Below are positions 35,961 through 45,434 of a stretch of 64,000 bases of DNA, in pieces. Origin of the DNA: Benincasa hispida. Its lineage: Eukaryota > Streptophyta > Magnoliopsida > Cucurbitales > Cucurbitaceae. The translations under genes were made by a program, and so were the position numbers. The stretch spans positions 19,783,666-19,847,665 of the forward strand of contig NC_052357.1 of NCBI RefSeq assembly GCF_009727055.1, written 5' to 3'. Numbering within the stretch: the stretch's first letter is position 1; every line of letters starts with the position of its first letter. Below the pieces are notes generated by a model. The model ran no database searches. It was not told the origin of the DNA and was given only the letters and a program-made list of their open reading frames with translations.

Positions 35961-38277
35961 AAGGTTCTATCGAGGTTCAACCTCAGGAACAAAGTCTGCA
36001 CCTTCAACTTCTAACTCTAGAAAGGGGAAGAAGAAAAAGGGTGGTAAAGGGAAAGGGAATGTGCCTACTAACCCGCCACCTGTCGCCCAGAAGAAGTGTC
36101 CACCATCGGTTGAAAAAGGAAAATATTTCAACTGTAACCAGGACGAACACTAGAAGAGGAATTGTCCTCGTTATCTGAAGGAAAAGAAGGCTGCCAAGGC
36201 TAAGGCCAAGGCAGACAGAGGTAAATATAATTTGCTTGTATTAGAAACTTTTTTAGTTGAGAATGATGATTATGCTTGGATAGTAGATTCGGGAGCCACT
36301 AATCATGTATGTTCTTCTTTTCAGGAGATTAGATCCTGGCAACAGTTGGAGGTTGGTGAGATGACGATTCGAGTAGGCACCAGGCATGTCATCTCAACTG
36401 TGGCAGTGGGAGACATCCAATTTACTTTACAAAATAGGTTTCTTATATTAAAAGATATCTTTGTAGTTCCTAAACTAAAAAGGAACCTTATTTCTGTAAA
36501 GTGTCTGTTATAATACAATTACACTATTTCTTTTAAATTGAATAAAGTGTTTATTCGTAAGGATGGTGTTGAAATTTGTACAACTAAACTGGAAAATAAC
36601 TTGTATGTGCTAAGACCTTTAGCCTTAAGTTCCCTCCATAACATAGAGATGTTTAAATCTGTCGTAACTCAATCTAAACGCCAACGAGTTTCTCCAAAAG
36701 AAAATGTCCGATTTTGGCACCTTCGATTAGGGCATATCAATCTCAGTAGGATTGAGAGATTGGTAAAGAATGACCTTCTAAGCAAGTTATAGGAAAATTC
36801 TTTACCAGTGTGCGAATCTTGCCTTGAAGGTAAAATGTAAACGACCTTTTATTGGAAAAGGTTATCGAGCCAAAGAGCATCTTGAATTAGTACATTCTGG
36901 ATTTGTAGTCCTATGAATGTGCGAGCTCGATGAGGCTATGAGTACTTTATCAGTTTTATTGATGATTACTCGAGATATGGGTATGTCTATCTGATGCAAC
37001 GAATGTCTGAATCTTTTAAAAAGTTCAAATTATTTAAGACCGAAATTGAGAATGCTTTGGATAGACGAATAAAAACACTTCGATCAGATCGAGGTGGGGA
37101 GTTTTTGGATTCTGAGTTCCAGGACTATTTATTAGAACATGGAATCATTTCCCAACTCTCGGCATCGGGTACACCTCAGCAAAATGGTGTAGCAAAGAGA
37201 AGAAATAAAACCTTGTTGGATATAGTTCGTTCGATGATGAGTTATGCTTCCTTACCGACTTATTTTGGGGTTTCACAATGGAGACTACGGTATACATTCT
37301 CAACTGTGTTCCTTCTAAGAATGTTGCAAGAACACCTCTGGAGTTATGGAACTGGCGTAAAGCTAGTTTGCGTTACTTCCGCATATAGGGTTGCCCAGCA
37401 TGTGTGCTTGAGGCAAATCCCAAGAAGTTGAAATCACGATCGAGGTTGTGCCTCTTTATAGGCTACCCCAAAGGTACACGAAGAGATTACTTTTATGATC
37501 TTTCCGAAAAACAAGGTGTTTATTTCCACGAACGCTACTTCCTTGGAAAAGGATCATATCAGGGAGCACAATCCACGTAGTAAAGTCGTGTTAAGTGAGA
37601 TTTCCAAAGAAACTACTGAAACTTCAACAAGAGTTGTTGAAGGACCTGCTTCATCAACCAGAATTGTTGATGATAGTTCATCTGGTAGGTCGGTTCCACC
37701 TCAAGAGTTGAGGGAACCTCGAGGGTTACAAACCCACTGATCGCTATCTGGATTTCACGAAAATCCTAGCTATGGTGGCAGATGGCGATGTTGAGGATCC
37801 GTTATCCTATAAAAAGGAAATGGAGGATGTTGACCGGGATGAATGGGTCAAAGCCATGAATCTCGAGATGGAGTCGATGTACTTCAACTTGGTATGGGAT
37901 CTTGTAGATCAGCCTGATGGGGTAAGACCTATAGGTTGTAAATGGATCTACAAGCGCAAACGGGGTTCTGATGGGAAGGTGCAAACCTTCAAGGCTCGAC
38001 TTATGGCAAAGGGTTATACCTGTCTCTTATACACATCTAGATGTGTATAAGAGACAGGGGTTATACCTAGGTGGAGGGAGTCAACTATGAAGAGACTTTC
38101 TCACCTGTTGCCATGTTAAGGTCGATCCGCATGATAGTGCATCGAGGAGACGTGATCGTCACGAAGATCGCCTCAGAGTAAAACGTTGTTGATCCATTTA
38201 CGAAGGCTCTCACGGCTACAGTGTTTGAGGATCACCTTCAGAGCATGGGTCTACGGGACCACCCGCAGCTGGACTAG
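35961..38277 (+). pseudogene. copia C pol: protease, integrase, partial RT, RNase H tail
   Basis: In order: a zinc knuckle with its first Cys lost and a stop (GKYFNCNQDEH-stop, about 36120); protease with active site WIVDSGATNHVC (about 36277); GAG-pre-integrase FWHLRLGHINLSRIERLV (36715); integrase core with LRSDRGGEFLDSEFQ and GTPQQNGVAKRRN (about 37075-37205); then the RT N-terminus WDLVDQPDGVRPIGCKWIYK (37895) and VNYEETFSPVAMLRSIRM. The frame then jumps straight to IVHRGDVIVTKIASE and DPFTKALTATVFEDHL, the end of RNase H. By comparison with element B, about 1.1 kb with the RT active site is missing at about 38134. Several stops and frameshifts occur throughout. A sequencing adapter interrupts the RT at 38020-38057. 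Confidence 0.88.
38020..38057. other. Nextera/Tn5 mosaic-end adapter pair in the assembly
   Basis: CTGTCTCTTATACACATCT is followed at once by its reverse complement AGATGTGTATAAGAGACAG, 38 bases. These are two Tn5 mosaic ends head to head, identical to the Illumina Nextera mate-pair junction adapter. The 9 bases GGGTTATAC lie on both sides (38011-38019, 38058-38066), the 9-bp stagger made by Tn5. Removing the adapter and one repeat restores the RT reading KGYT. It is an artefact and not plant DNA. Confidence 0.96.
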
Positions 38278-38379
38278 GCTAAGTAGGAGATTTTGTTGCA
38301 CTGGGTTTTTATGCCCTAGTTTATTGTTTTGTGCCTGTTTACTTGTACTCCCCACTTTGCTTTAGGACAAGTGGGTGAT

Positions 38380-40503
38380 TGAGTTTGTGCCCTAAAGTCT
38401 CGTGTCTTATAGTTTGTAAACAACTTTGTACGAACATTTGTGATGTATAATATAAATGATATTTACTTCACTACTTGACTTTGTACATTTAGATGTTTTT
38501 TATTTTACCACAAACCAATAAACTTAATATCTCTGGTTCTCTTTATGTAACTTAAGCATGTATGTAGTGACATACTTAAGCATGTATGTAGTGACATACA
38601 AGTGATCATGTCTTAAGTGACGACAAAAATAGTCTGTAGCATATGGATATAGGAGGGAAACCTTATCCTGATAACACTACGGACGCGACCTGCTTTGTGG
38701 AATTGTTACAAATGTTGTGACTTATCACAAATGGTCTGATCCCAATCATTCGTGTAGTGGACATGCGAACAGGGGCGTCCTATACAAAGAGTTTGTATAA
38801 GACTTGACCTCGAAGTGTTAATGTCTTGTCATATAACTCCGTTCATGACTGAGACTTCACTTCACTAGGATGACCATAGGTAACATGACCTCAATCCTGA
38901 ATAAGTTGGGAACTCTTGCTATTGAGGGTGGTCCTTTGATTTTCATGGGTGTGAGTGGCCAGAACACCGACTCAAACCTACCATTTTGGGGATTCATCTG
39001 ATTTAAGAGCTGGGAACTCGGCTTCACAAGATGGAGTTCACTTCTTCCCCAAAGTAGGGGTAAGTAGATATATTGCTCTCTTAAGGACTGATCTTGGGGC
39101 TTGAACGATGTGGCGACAAGCACCTTCTCATGGCCTGAGAGGTGTTCACACATAGTAGGACTATGTTGTATTGTTCATTAGAGGGATCAGTGGTACTTAA
39201 GGAGGAAAATGTAATTATAGGGGCGCTTGTTGTAATTACGAGCATCTATGAAGGATCATCGTACTGATGATTGGTTATATCCAATGGACATAAAAATATA
39301 TCTATGGCAAGAAGAGTTCAACTGTCGATCTTTAGTGGAATTTCTGACAGTTAATGGATGGTGGATATCATAACTAAAGAGTTTAGTCAGCTATTCACGT
39401 ACCGTTGGAGCTTCGAGCCATAGGTCCATAAGGTCCCTTTGATAACTTGGATACAAGTTGAGAGTCATTTTTGGGTCAGTTTGAAATGTTCAAATTGACA
39501 AGAGGGAGTTCGATTATATATGATATAATTGAACGAGTTAATTAAATATGATATAATTAAATTTATGTATGAGATACATTAATTTAGAGGAAATTGGATA
39601 TAAATATGATTTATATCTAGTAGAGAAAAATATTATAATTAATATATGATATTAATTTATATGTTATGAATATGATAAGATCACATTCATTGAACGATTA
39701 TAAAGGAAATGGGACGACGTCTCTTCTATTCTAAATAATGGATGAGTGCATTATAAATAGCTGACGGTGTGTAGGAGTCAGATGCGCAGACATTGTTAAA
39801 AAGATAGTGTCATCGTTTAGAAAGTCAGTGCCTATACGATAATGACTGCACGATCGCTTACATATGCAATATTGCTAAGCGATCGCTTACCAATTACACC
39901 GTCGCACGCTATTAACTAAACGATCGATTACCTTTTCTTAAGCGATCGTTTAGCTCCCGACATTTACTAAACAATCGTATAGATGATCACTTGTATTTCC
40001 AATGCGATCGTTTGGACGATCGCTCACCCTTTTCCTACACGATCGTTTATACGATCGCTTACATTTTCCTACACATCGTTTAGACAATCGCTTACTTTTT
40101 CCTACACGATCGTTATACTTCACCTAACGATCAAGCATCTTGTCTATGCGATAGACGACCTCATCTCCCACTTGCTTGATCGTTGTGTACGGTCTCTCTT
40201 CCTTCTTCCCTCTACCAAATCCGAACAAAGCCCACACTTTGGATTCTCACTCCAAGAATACTGAGGGCTTTGAGTGGTGTTATCTTCTCCGTTTCCTTCT
40301 GTCCGAGTGTTGATTGTTCGAGGTAGACTGTTGGGTTTTAGACTCGCTGTGAAGAATAAATCTTCACCTGGTATGATCTCTTGATCTCTTTAGCATTATG
40401 AATGCATATTAGTATGTTTTGAATGTATATGCGGTAATTATATCACAATGAATTGGAAATATCTGCTTCCGCTCGTAGGTATTCTTGAATAAGAGTTCCT
40501 TTA
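38380..40503 (+). repeat. 3' LTR of copia C, full length (2.1 kb)
   Basis: Begins TGAGTTTGTGCCC (a deleted form of TGTTGGGGTTTGTGCCC) and ends AGAGTTCCTTTA. It has a local direct duplication of CTTAAGCATGTATGTAGTGACATA at about 38550-38600. A conserved block near 38860-39440 is shared with the other 2-kb LTRs. The CGATCG array is at about 39848-40160, and the last 300 bp, with CTCTCTTCCTTCTTCCC and TTGGATTCTCACTCC, matches the 5' LTR closely. Confidence 0.87.
39752..39759 (+). promoter_or_regulatory. TATA box in copia C's 3' LTR
   Basis: TATAAATA, about 100 bp upstream of the CGATCG-palindrome array. It is the best promoter candidate in this LTR. By position the array would lie in the transcribed R/U5 part. 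The start site is not known. Confidence 0.5.
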
Positions 40504-40508
40504 GTGTC

Positions 40509-40984
40509 TTCTATGGTCATTTAGGTGAGATGTAAGTGTCAAGTATCAATAGTGTTATATACAGAGTCTAATCTTCTCGTGGTCCGATCTTATACAAACT
40601 CTTTGTATAGGACACCCCTACTCACACATCTCCACATGAATGGTCAGGATCTACCATTTGTAGTATTTTACAACACTTGCAAACCTCTACAAAGCGGGTC
40701 ATATCCCAACAATCTTATACTATAGACCATATCTTATGTTGTGTCACCAGGATCATGTATCTCACCTTAATCCTTGTACTATTGACCTATTTAAGTTATC
40801 ATTTAAGGCATGATCCACTTGTATATCACATATACATGCTTAAGTTTACATAAGATAATCATATAGCTTTGTTTATTGGATATGAGTAAATGTCAGAATG
40901 AAATAACAATTATTTTACTCATAAAACAATGTGTATCATTACAAATAACAAGACTCTGGGAGAATTAGGACACCAATTCCAACA
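40509..40984 (-). repeat. 3' LTR of copia B, proximal part
   Basis: On minus it begins TGTTGGAATTGGTGTCC at 40984, preceded by the polypurine tract AGGACAAGTGGGATA (about 40999-40985). It continues on the far side of copia C at 29120. Confidence 0.83.
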
Positions 40985-41089
40985 ATATCCCACTTGTCCT
41001 AATGTCTCAGAAGACTAATGTACATTAACTAAAAAATATGTACAATATATAATAAACTAGGGCATACCCCAGTATCATCTCCCACTTGC

Positions 41090-42742
41090 CCCTAGACAAA
41101 GTGTCGCATGTCCCGCAGACCTAAACTCTCCAGGTGACCTTCGAAAACTTTAGCCACGAGAGCCTTTGTAAAGGGATCAATAATGTTGTACTCCGATGAG
41201 ATCTTTGTGACTATCACATCACCACGATGCACAATCTCCTTGATCAAGTGGTATTTTCGCTCTATGTGCTTACCCTGACGATGACTCCGAGGCTCATTCG
41301 AATTTGCCACTTGTTATCACAATATAGAGTGATAGACAAATCCATATTTGGAGCAACTTCCAATTCTGAAAGGAACTTCCTCAGCCAAACAACCTCTTTA
41401 GTTGCTTCACAAACTGCTACGTATTCGACTTCCATAGTGGAGTCTACGATGCATCCTTGCTTGATGCTTCGCAAGACTACGGCCCCTCCATTCAGAGTAA
41501 ACACTGACCCTGATGTTGATTTGCAAGAATCTCTATCTGTCTGAAAGTCAGAGTCTGTGTATCCTGTAAGGATTAGATCCTTATCTCCATACACAAGCAT
41601 GTAGTCCCTCGTTCTCCGAAGATACTTGAGGATCGTCTTGACTGCCGTCTAGTGATCAAATCCTAGATTGGATTGATACCGACTGACAATCCCTACTACA
41701 TAGCAAATGTCGGGTCTAGTACACAACATTGCATACATCAAGCTTCTTACAGCAGAATCATAGGGAATCCATCTCATCTCCTCAACTTCTTGAGGTGTCT
41801 TAGGACATTGATCCTTAGACAGAATGATTCCATGCCTGAAGGGTAACAAACCCCTCTTGGAATCTTGCATCTTGTATCTCATCAACATTTGATCGATGTA
41901 CAATGCCTGAGATAGGGCTAATCGTTTTTTCTTATGACCCCAAATGATCTGGATCCCTAGAACATATTGTGCCTCAACCAAATCTTTTATTTAGAACGGG
42001 GCAGCTAGTCATTTCTTAATGTCAGTCAGATACCCTACATCATTCCCAATGAGCAGGATACCATCCACATACAATACCAGAAAAGCTACTGAGTTGTTGA
42101 TGATCTTATTGTAAACACAAGACTCGTCAACGTTTGATCAAAGCCAAACGACTTGACCGCAGTGTCAAATCTGATGTTCCATGATCTAGATGTTTGTTTC
42201 AGCCCATAAATGGACCTATTAAGCTTGCAAACTTCTTACTCTTGATCTGGGACTATGAACCCCTCTAGTTGAGTCATATCCTCAAGATTACCATTAAGAA
42301 AGGCAGTCTTGATGTCCATTTTCCATATTTCATAATCATAAAATATGGCTATTGACAGGAGAATCCGGATAGACTTGAGCATGACAACAGGTGAGAAAGT
42401 TTGCTCATAATCAACTCCCTCGACTTGGGTATAACCCTTTACCACGAGTCTAGCCTTAAAGGTTTGCACCTTTCCATCTACACCTCTCTTTCGTTTATAG
42501 ATCCACTTACACCCAATAGCTTTTATCCCATCAGGTGGATCAACAAGCTTCCAGACGTTATTGAAGTACATAGACTCCAGTTTCTAGTTCATGGCTTTAA
42601 CCCATTCATTTTTTTCAACATATTTCATTGCTTTCTTAAAAGACAATGGATGCTCGACCCCATCATTCGAAATGATGTTTTGGGTTTCAATCAAACCCAT
42701 GTAGCGATCCGATGGGTTCATAACCTTCCCACTACGTCGATC
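41090..42742 (-). pseudogene. copia B pol 3' half: RT and RNase H, inactive
   Basis: Read from 42742: RRSGKVMNPSDRYMG, WVKAMN, WKLVDPPDGIKAIGCKWIYK, KGYTQVEGVDYEQTFSPVVM and WKMDIKTAFLNGNLED. The RT active site follows as YVDG (42071-42060) where YVDD is expected, so an essential Asp is lost. AQYVLGIQI, ALSQALYIDQML, RSLMYAMLCTRPDICYVVGI and the RNase H part (TGYTDSDFQTDRDSCKSTSG, DSTMEVEYVAVCEATKE, CDNK, HIERKYHLIKEIVHRGDVIV, DPFTKALVAKVFEGHL) follow. Frameshifts and stops separate pieces. Everything upstream (gag, protease, integrase, 5' LTR) is missing; the homology stops at 42742 against an LTR piece in the opposite orientation. Confidence 0.88.
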
Positions 42743-43598
42743 TTTAGTGGAGTGACCGACGGTTAATGGATGTTGAATAATTTAATTAAAGAAGTTTAAT
42801 TAATTATACAAATACCATTGAAGCTTCAATCTACAAGTCCATAGAGTCCCCTTTGTAGCTCAACAATGATTTTTTTAGAATTGATTTTGGATTAATTTGA
42901 ATTGTTCAAATTAATTGAGGAAATTAATTATATGTGATATAATTAAATTAAATTAATTATATGTGATATAATTAAATTAAATTAATTATATGTGATATAA
43001 TTAATACAATGTATTTGATACGTTATAATATAAAGTTTATTTTGAGATGAATCATATAATAAGTTAGTTAATATGTAATTATTATTATTTAAATTAAATT
43101 TATTTTATTTCAATTTAATTTTGAATTTAAAGGGAGGGAAATAATTTCTCTCCCCCTTAATTCTCTCTCAGTTATTACATGGTAAGTAGGGAAGTTAGTT
43201 TGATCGATTTGTTTTTTATCTTCTTCACAAAGAGGGTCTATGAGGGTTGGTGGTGTTGTTTTCGATCTCCTTGAAAATTCCCCTCTTGATTTTTTATTCT
43301 TCCTCTCCCAAAACTCAAAGCTCATACCTCCCGATAATTTTCATCCCCCACAGAGAATACATAGGTCTCACTTGTGGTGTTGTCCTGTGTTTTTCGAGGA
43401 AAGATCATGAAGAAGAAGGATTACGTGAAGAATGGTTCTTCAAGGGTAAACACTTTCTAACCCTAATTCTTTTCTTCTTGTATGCTGTAAAATATTTTTG
43501 ATGAATTGCATAATTTTTATTCTGTAAAGTTTGTATTCTGTGATAAAATTGAAATTGAGACAATCCTCGCTTTCGCTTGGACCTCCGATTTCCTTGCA
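42743..43598 (+). mobile_element. 5'-truncated LTR fragment, plus orientation
   Basis: It starts abruptly in sequence like the conserved LTR block (GATCTTTAGTGGAGTGACC, compare 39339). It then has about three copies of an ATTAATTATATGTGATATAATTAAATT unit (about 42910-43005) and ends at GGACCTCCGATTTCCTTGCA, a plausible LTR 3' end. Element A coding resumes at the next base. It is a different LTR family from B and C over its 3' half. The small ORFs in it (43110-43325, 43247-43501) are not genes. Confidence 0.6.
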
Positions 43599-44460
43599 AT
43601 GTCATGACAAGAAAAAGATGGAATCAAACTAATGTAGTTATTGACAACATTTTTGCGTATAATATTGCTTATGATATTATATTTGAAAGTGGGGATCCTG
43701 AACCAAAATCTATTGAAGAATGTCGACATAGAAAAGATTGGTTCCAGTGGAAAGAAGCAATCGAGTCAGAATCAAACTCACTGTCAAAATGTCAAGTTTT
43801 TAAACCAATAGTCCAAACACCAGAAGGTCTCAAACCCGTGGGATACAAATGGGTATTTGTGAGAAAATTAAATGAAAATAATGTGGTCACAATATATAAA
43901 GCAAGACTAGTTGCACAAGGTTTTTCAAAAGACTTGGTATTGATTATGAGGAAACATATTCTCCAGTAGTGGATGCAATTACATTAAAATATTTAATTGG
44001 TCTAACTGTATATGAAAATTTGGACATGCATCTTATGGATGTAGTTCCAACATATTTATATAGATCTCTTGATAATAATATTTATATGAGAATCCCATAA
44101 AGATTTAAGATACTTGAAACATATAAATCAAGTTCTTGGGAATAGTTCGCTATATGGATTGAAACAATCAAGACGAATGTAATACAATCGCCTGGTGGAT
44201 ATTTGTTAAAAGAGGGATATCAAAATAATTCAATGTCAATATGTTTTTATAAATAAATAATAGTTTTATTAGAAGAAAATGATATTTCACTAGAACAAAA
44301 CATATTTCATCACATCTTTTCTACACTCATGATCTTGAAGAAAATGATGTACATCAAATTTATTCGAAGGACAACCTAGCAAACTTATTTACAAAATCAT
44401 TACCAACCACAATCTTTGAGAAATTGGTGCATAATATTGGAATGCAGTATTCTTTTTAAG
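43599..44460 (+). pseudogene. copia A RT N-terminus and RNase H tail
   Basis: 43605-43967 is open: RWNQTNVVIDNIFAYNIA, DPEPKSIEECRHRKDW, FKPIVQTPEGLKPVGYKWVF and YKARLVAQGFSKD. This is the start of the copia RT domain (RVT_2). Decayed frames follow (LHLMDV, SLYGLKQS). A jump then leads to ENDVHQIYSKDNLANLFTKS and EKLVHNIGMQYSF, the RNase H end. The RT active-site region is not recognisable. It continues the element begun at 25832. Confidence 0.85.
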
Positions 44461-44567
44461 ATTTTTCCTTCACTAGGATTTTTGAAGGATTTTTCTTTCC
44501 AATGGATTTTTTCCTAGTAAGATTTTAACTAAGCATGTATATATATATATTGAATATCTAAAAGGAG

Positions 44568-44896
44568 TATTATAAATTGTATAAAATAGATATTCATTCT
44601 TGGTGTAAAAAAATCAAATGTCACTCCCACACTCCATGTATAGTCATGTGTCTTGTCATTCTTAATATCCATGTAATCCACCTTCGTAAACAGTGGCATT
44701 TTATGGATTTTGAAAGACACGTATTAGGCAAAATCTATGAAAATAAACAAAAAGTGGAGAATTTAGAAAGTTTTTTATTTTATATTTTGTTAATTTATTT
44801 TATTTATATATTGTTTAATTCATTTTAATATTTATTTATTTAAATATTATATTTTATTAGTATCTGTGTTCTATTATACTCATCAAGCTCACAACA
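44568..44896 (+). repeat. 3' LTR of copia A
   Basis: Starts TATTATAAATTG after the purine-rich AAAAGGAG and ends CTCACAACA. It matches the outer parts of the 5' LTR. ORFs here (44529-44720, 44577-44828) are LTR sequence. Confidence 0.82.
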
Positions 44897-45434
44897 ATAT
44901 CAACCCACCCAAAAGAAATGTGAAAATGACTATTTCAAAATATATTGAAGTTACAAAAGGAAAGCTTCAATATTTAAATAGTTCTAAATTAGAAGTTTAT
45001 AATTCATGAAATGGATGGGTTGGTGTGGTATGTGGAGCAGAATATACATTTATGTTTTGACCACCAAATCAATTTCTATTACTTTTATGCAACAATTAAT
45101 AATAAATCTTAATAAAATAAAAATAAAAATACATTTGTATCTTTCAACGTTGGATTACTAAATTTATATTAATTTCCAATCTACGATTCATACAAAAATG
45201 GGGGGAAATGATGACGATCATATTAATACAGCTCAAAATTGGATTAAACTAATATCATACAAATAGAATATAAATAAAACCTAACCATCCATTATCAGAT
45301 TTTGCCTCAGCTCAAAATTTATAAAAAAAATTTCCACAAGAGATCTCAAAATCAACCAACTCTATCCAAGTTCTCACCTTTGACTGCCGCGAGTCTCGCC
45401 ACAAGGAAAGTCGTGAAAACTTTCAAGACTGATT
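44897..45434. other. intergenic DNA, UTP14 3' flank
   Basis: AT-rich. The last 100-200 bp before 45434 are probably UTP14 3' UTR. Nothing else recognised. Confidence 0.5.

Larger units (their letters stand above)
29121..40503 (+). mobile_element. Ty1/copia element C, defective, nested in B's LTR
   Basis: 5' LTR 29121-30006, primer-binding site 30009-30020, leader (with solo LTR F) to 35323, gag-pol remnants 35324-38277, polypurine tract AGGACAAGTGGGTGA (about 38364-38378), 3' LTR 38380-40503. The target duplication is GTATC (29116-29120) and GTGTC (40504-40508), with one mismatch. It is younger than B, since it splits B's LTR. It cannot move on its own: gag is frameshifted, RT/RNase H is deleted, and the 5' LTR lacks its promoter part. 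Confidence 0.88.
23479..44896 (+). mobile_element. Ty1/copia element A (outer shell of a nested cluster)
   Basis: 5' LTR 23479-25831 (itself interrupted), 3' LTR 44568-44896, both starting TATTATAAAT and ending CACAACA. The 5-bp flanks ATATT (23474-23478) and ATATC (44897-44901) differ at one base and are the probable target duplication. After the 5' LTR comes CGTTATCAACACGAG, a primer-binding type seen in plant copia elements. Gag, protease and part of integrase follow at 25832-27454, and RT plus the RNase H tail at 43599-44460. In between, 16 kb of younger insertions replace most of integrase. Many stops are present. The 21.4-kb span is therefore one old 4-5 kb copia element stretched by insertions. 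Confidence 0.85.

Noticed and set aside
38020..38057. A perfect 38-bp palindrome with a 9-bp target duplication, as for a tiny bacterial-type transposon
   Set aside because: The sequence is exactly the paired Tn5 mosaic ends used in library preparation, and nothing lies between the ends.
38857..39153. A 98-residue minus ORF inside copia C's 3' LTR
   Set aside because: It is antisense to the LTR, and the matching sequence in sister LTRs does not keep the frame.
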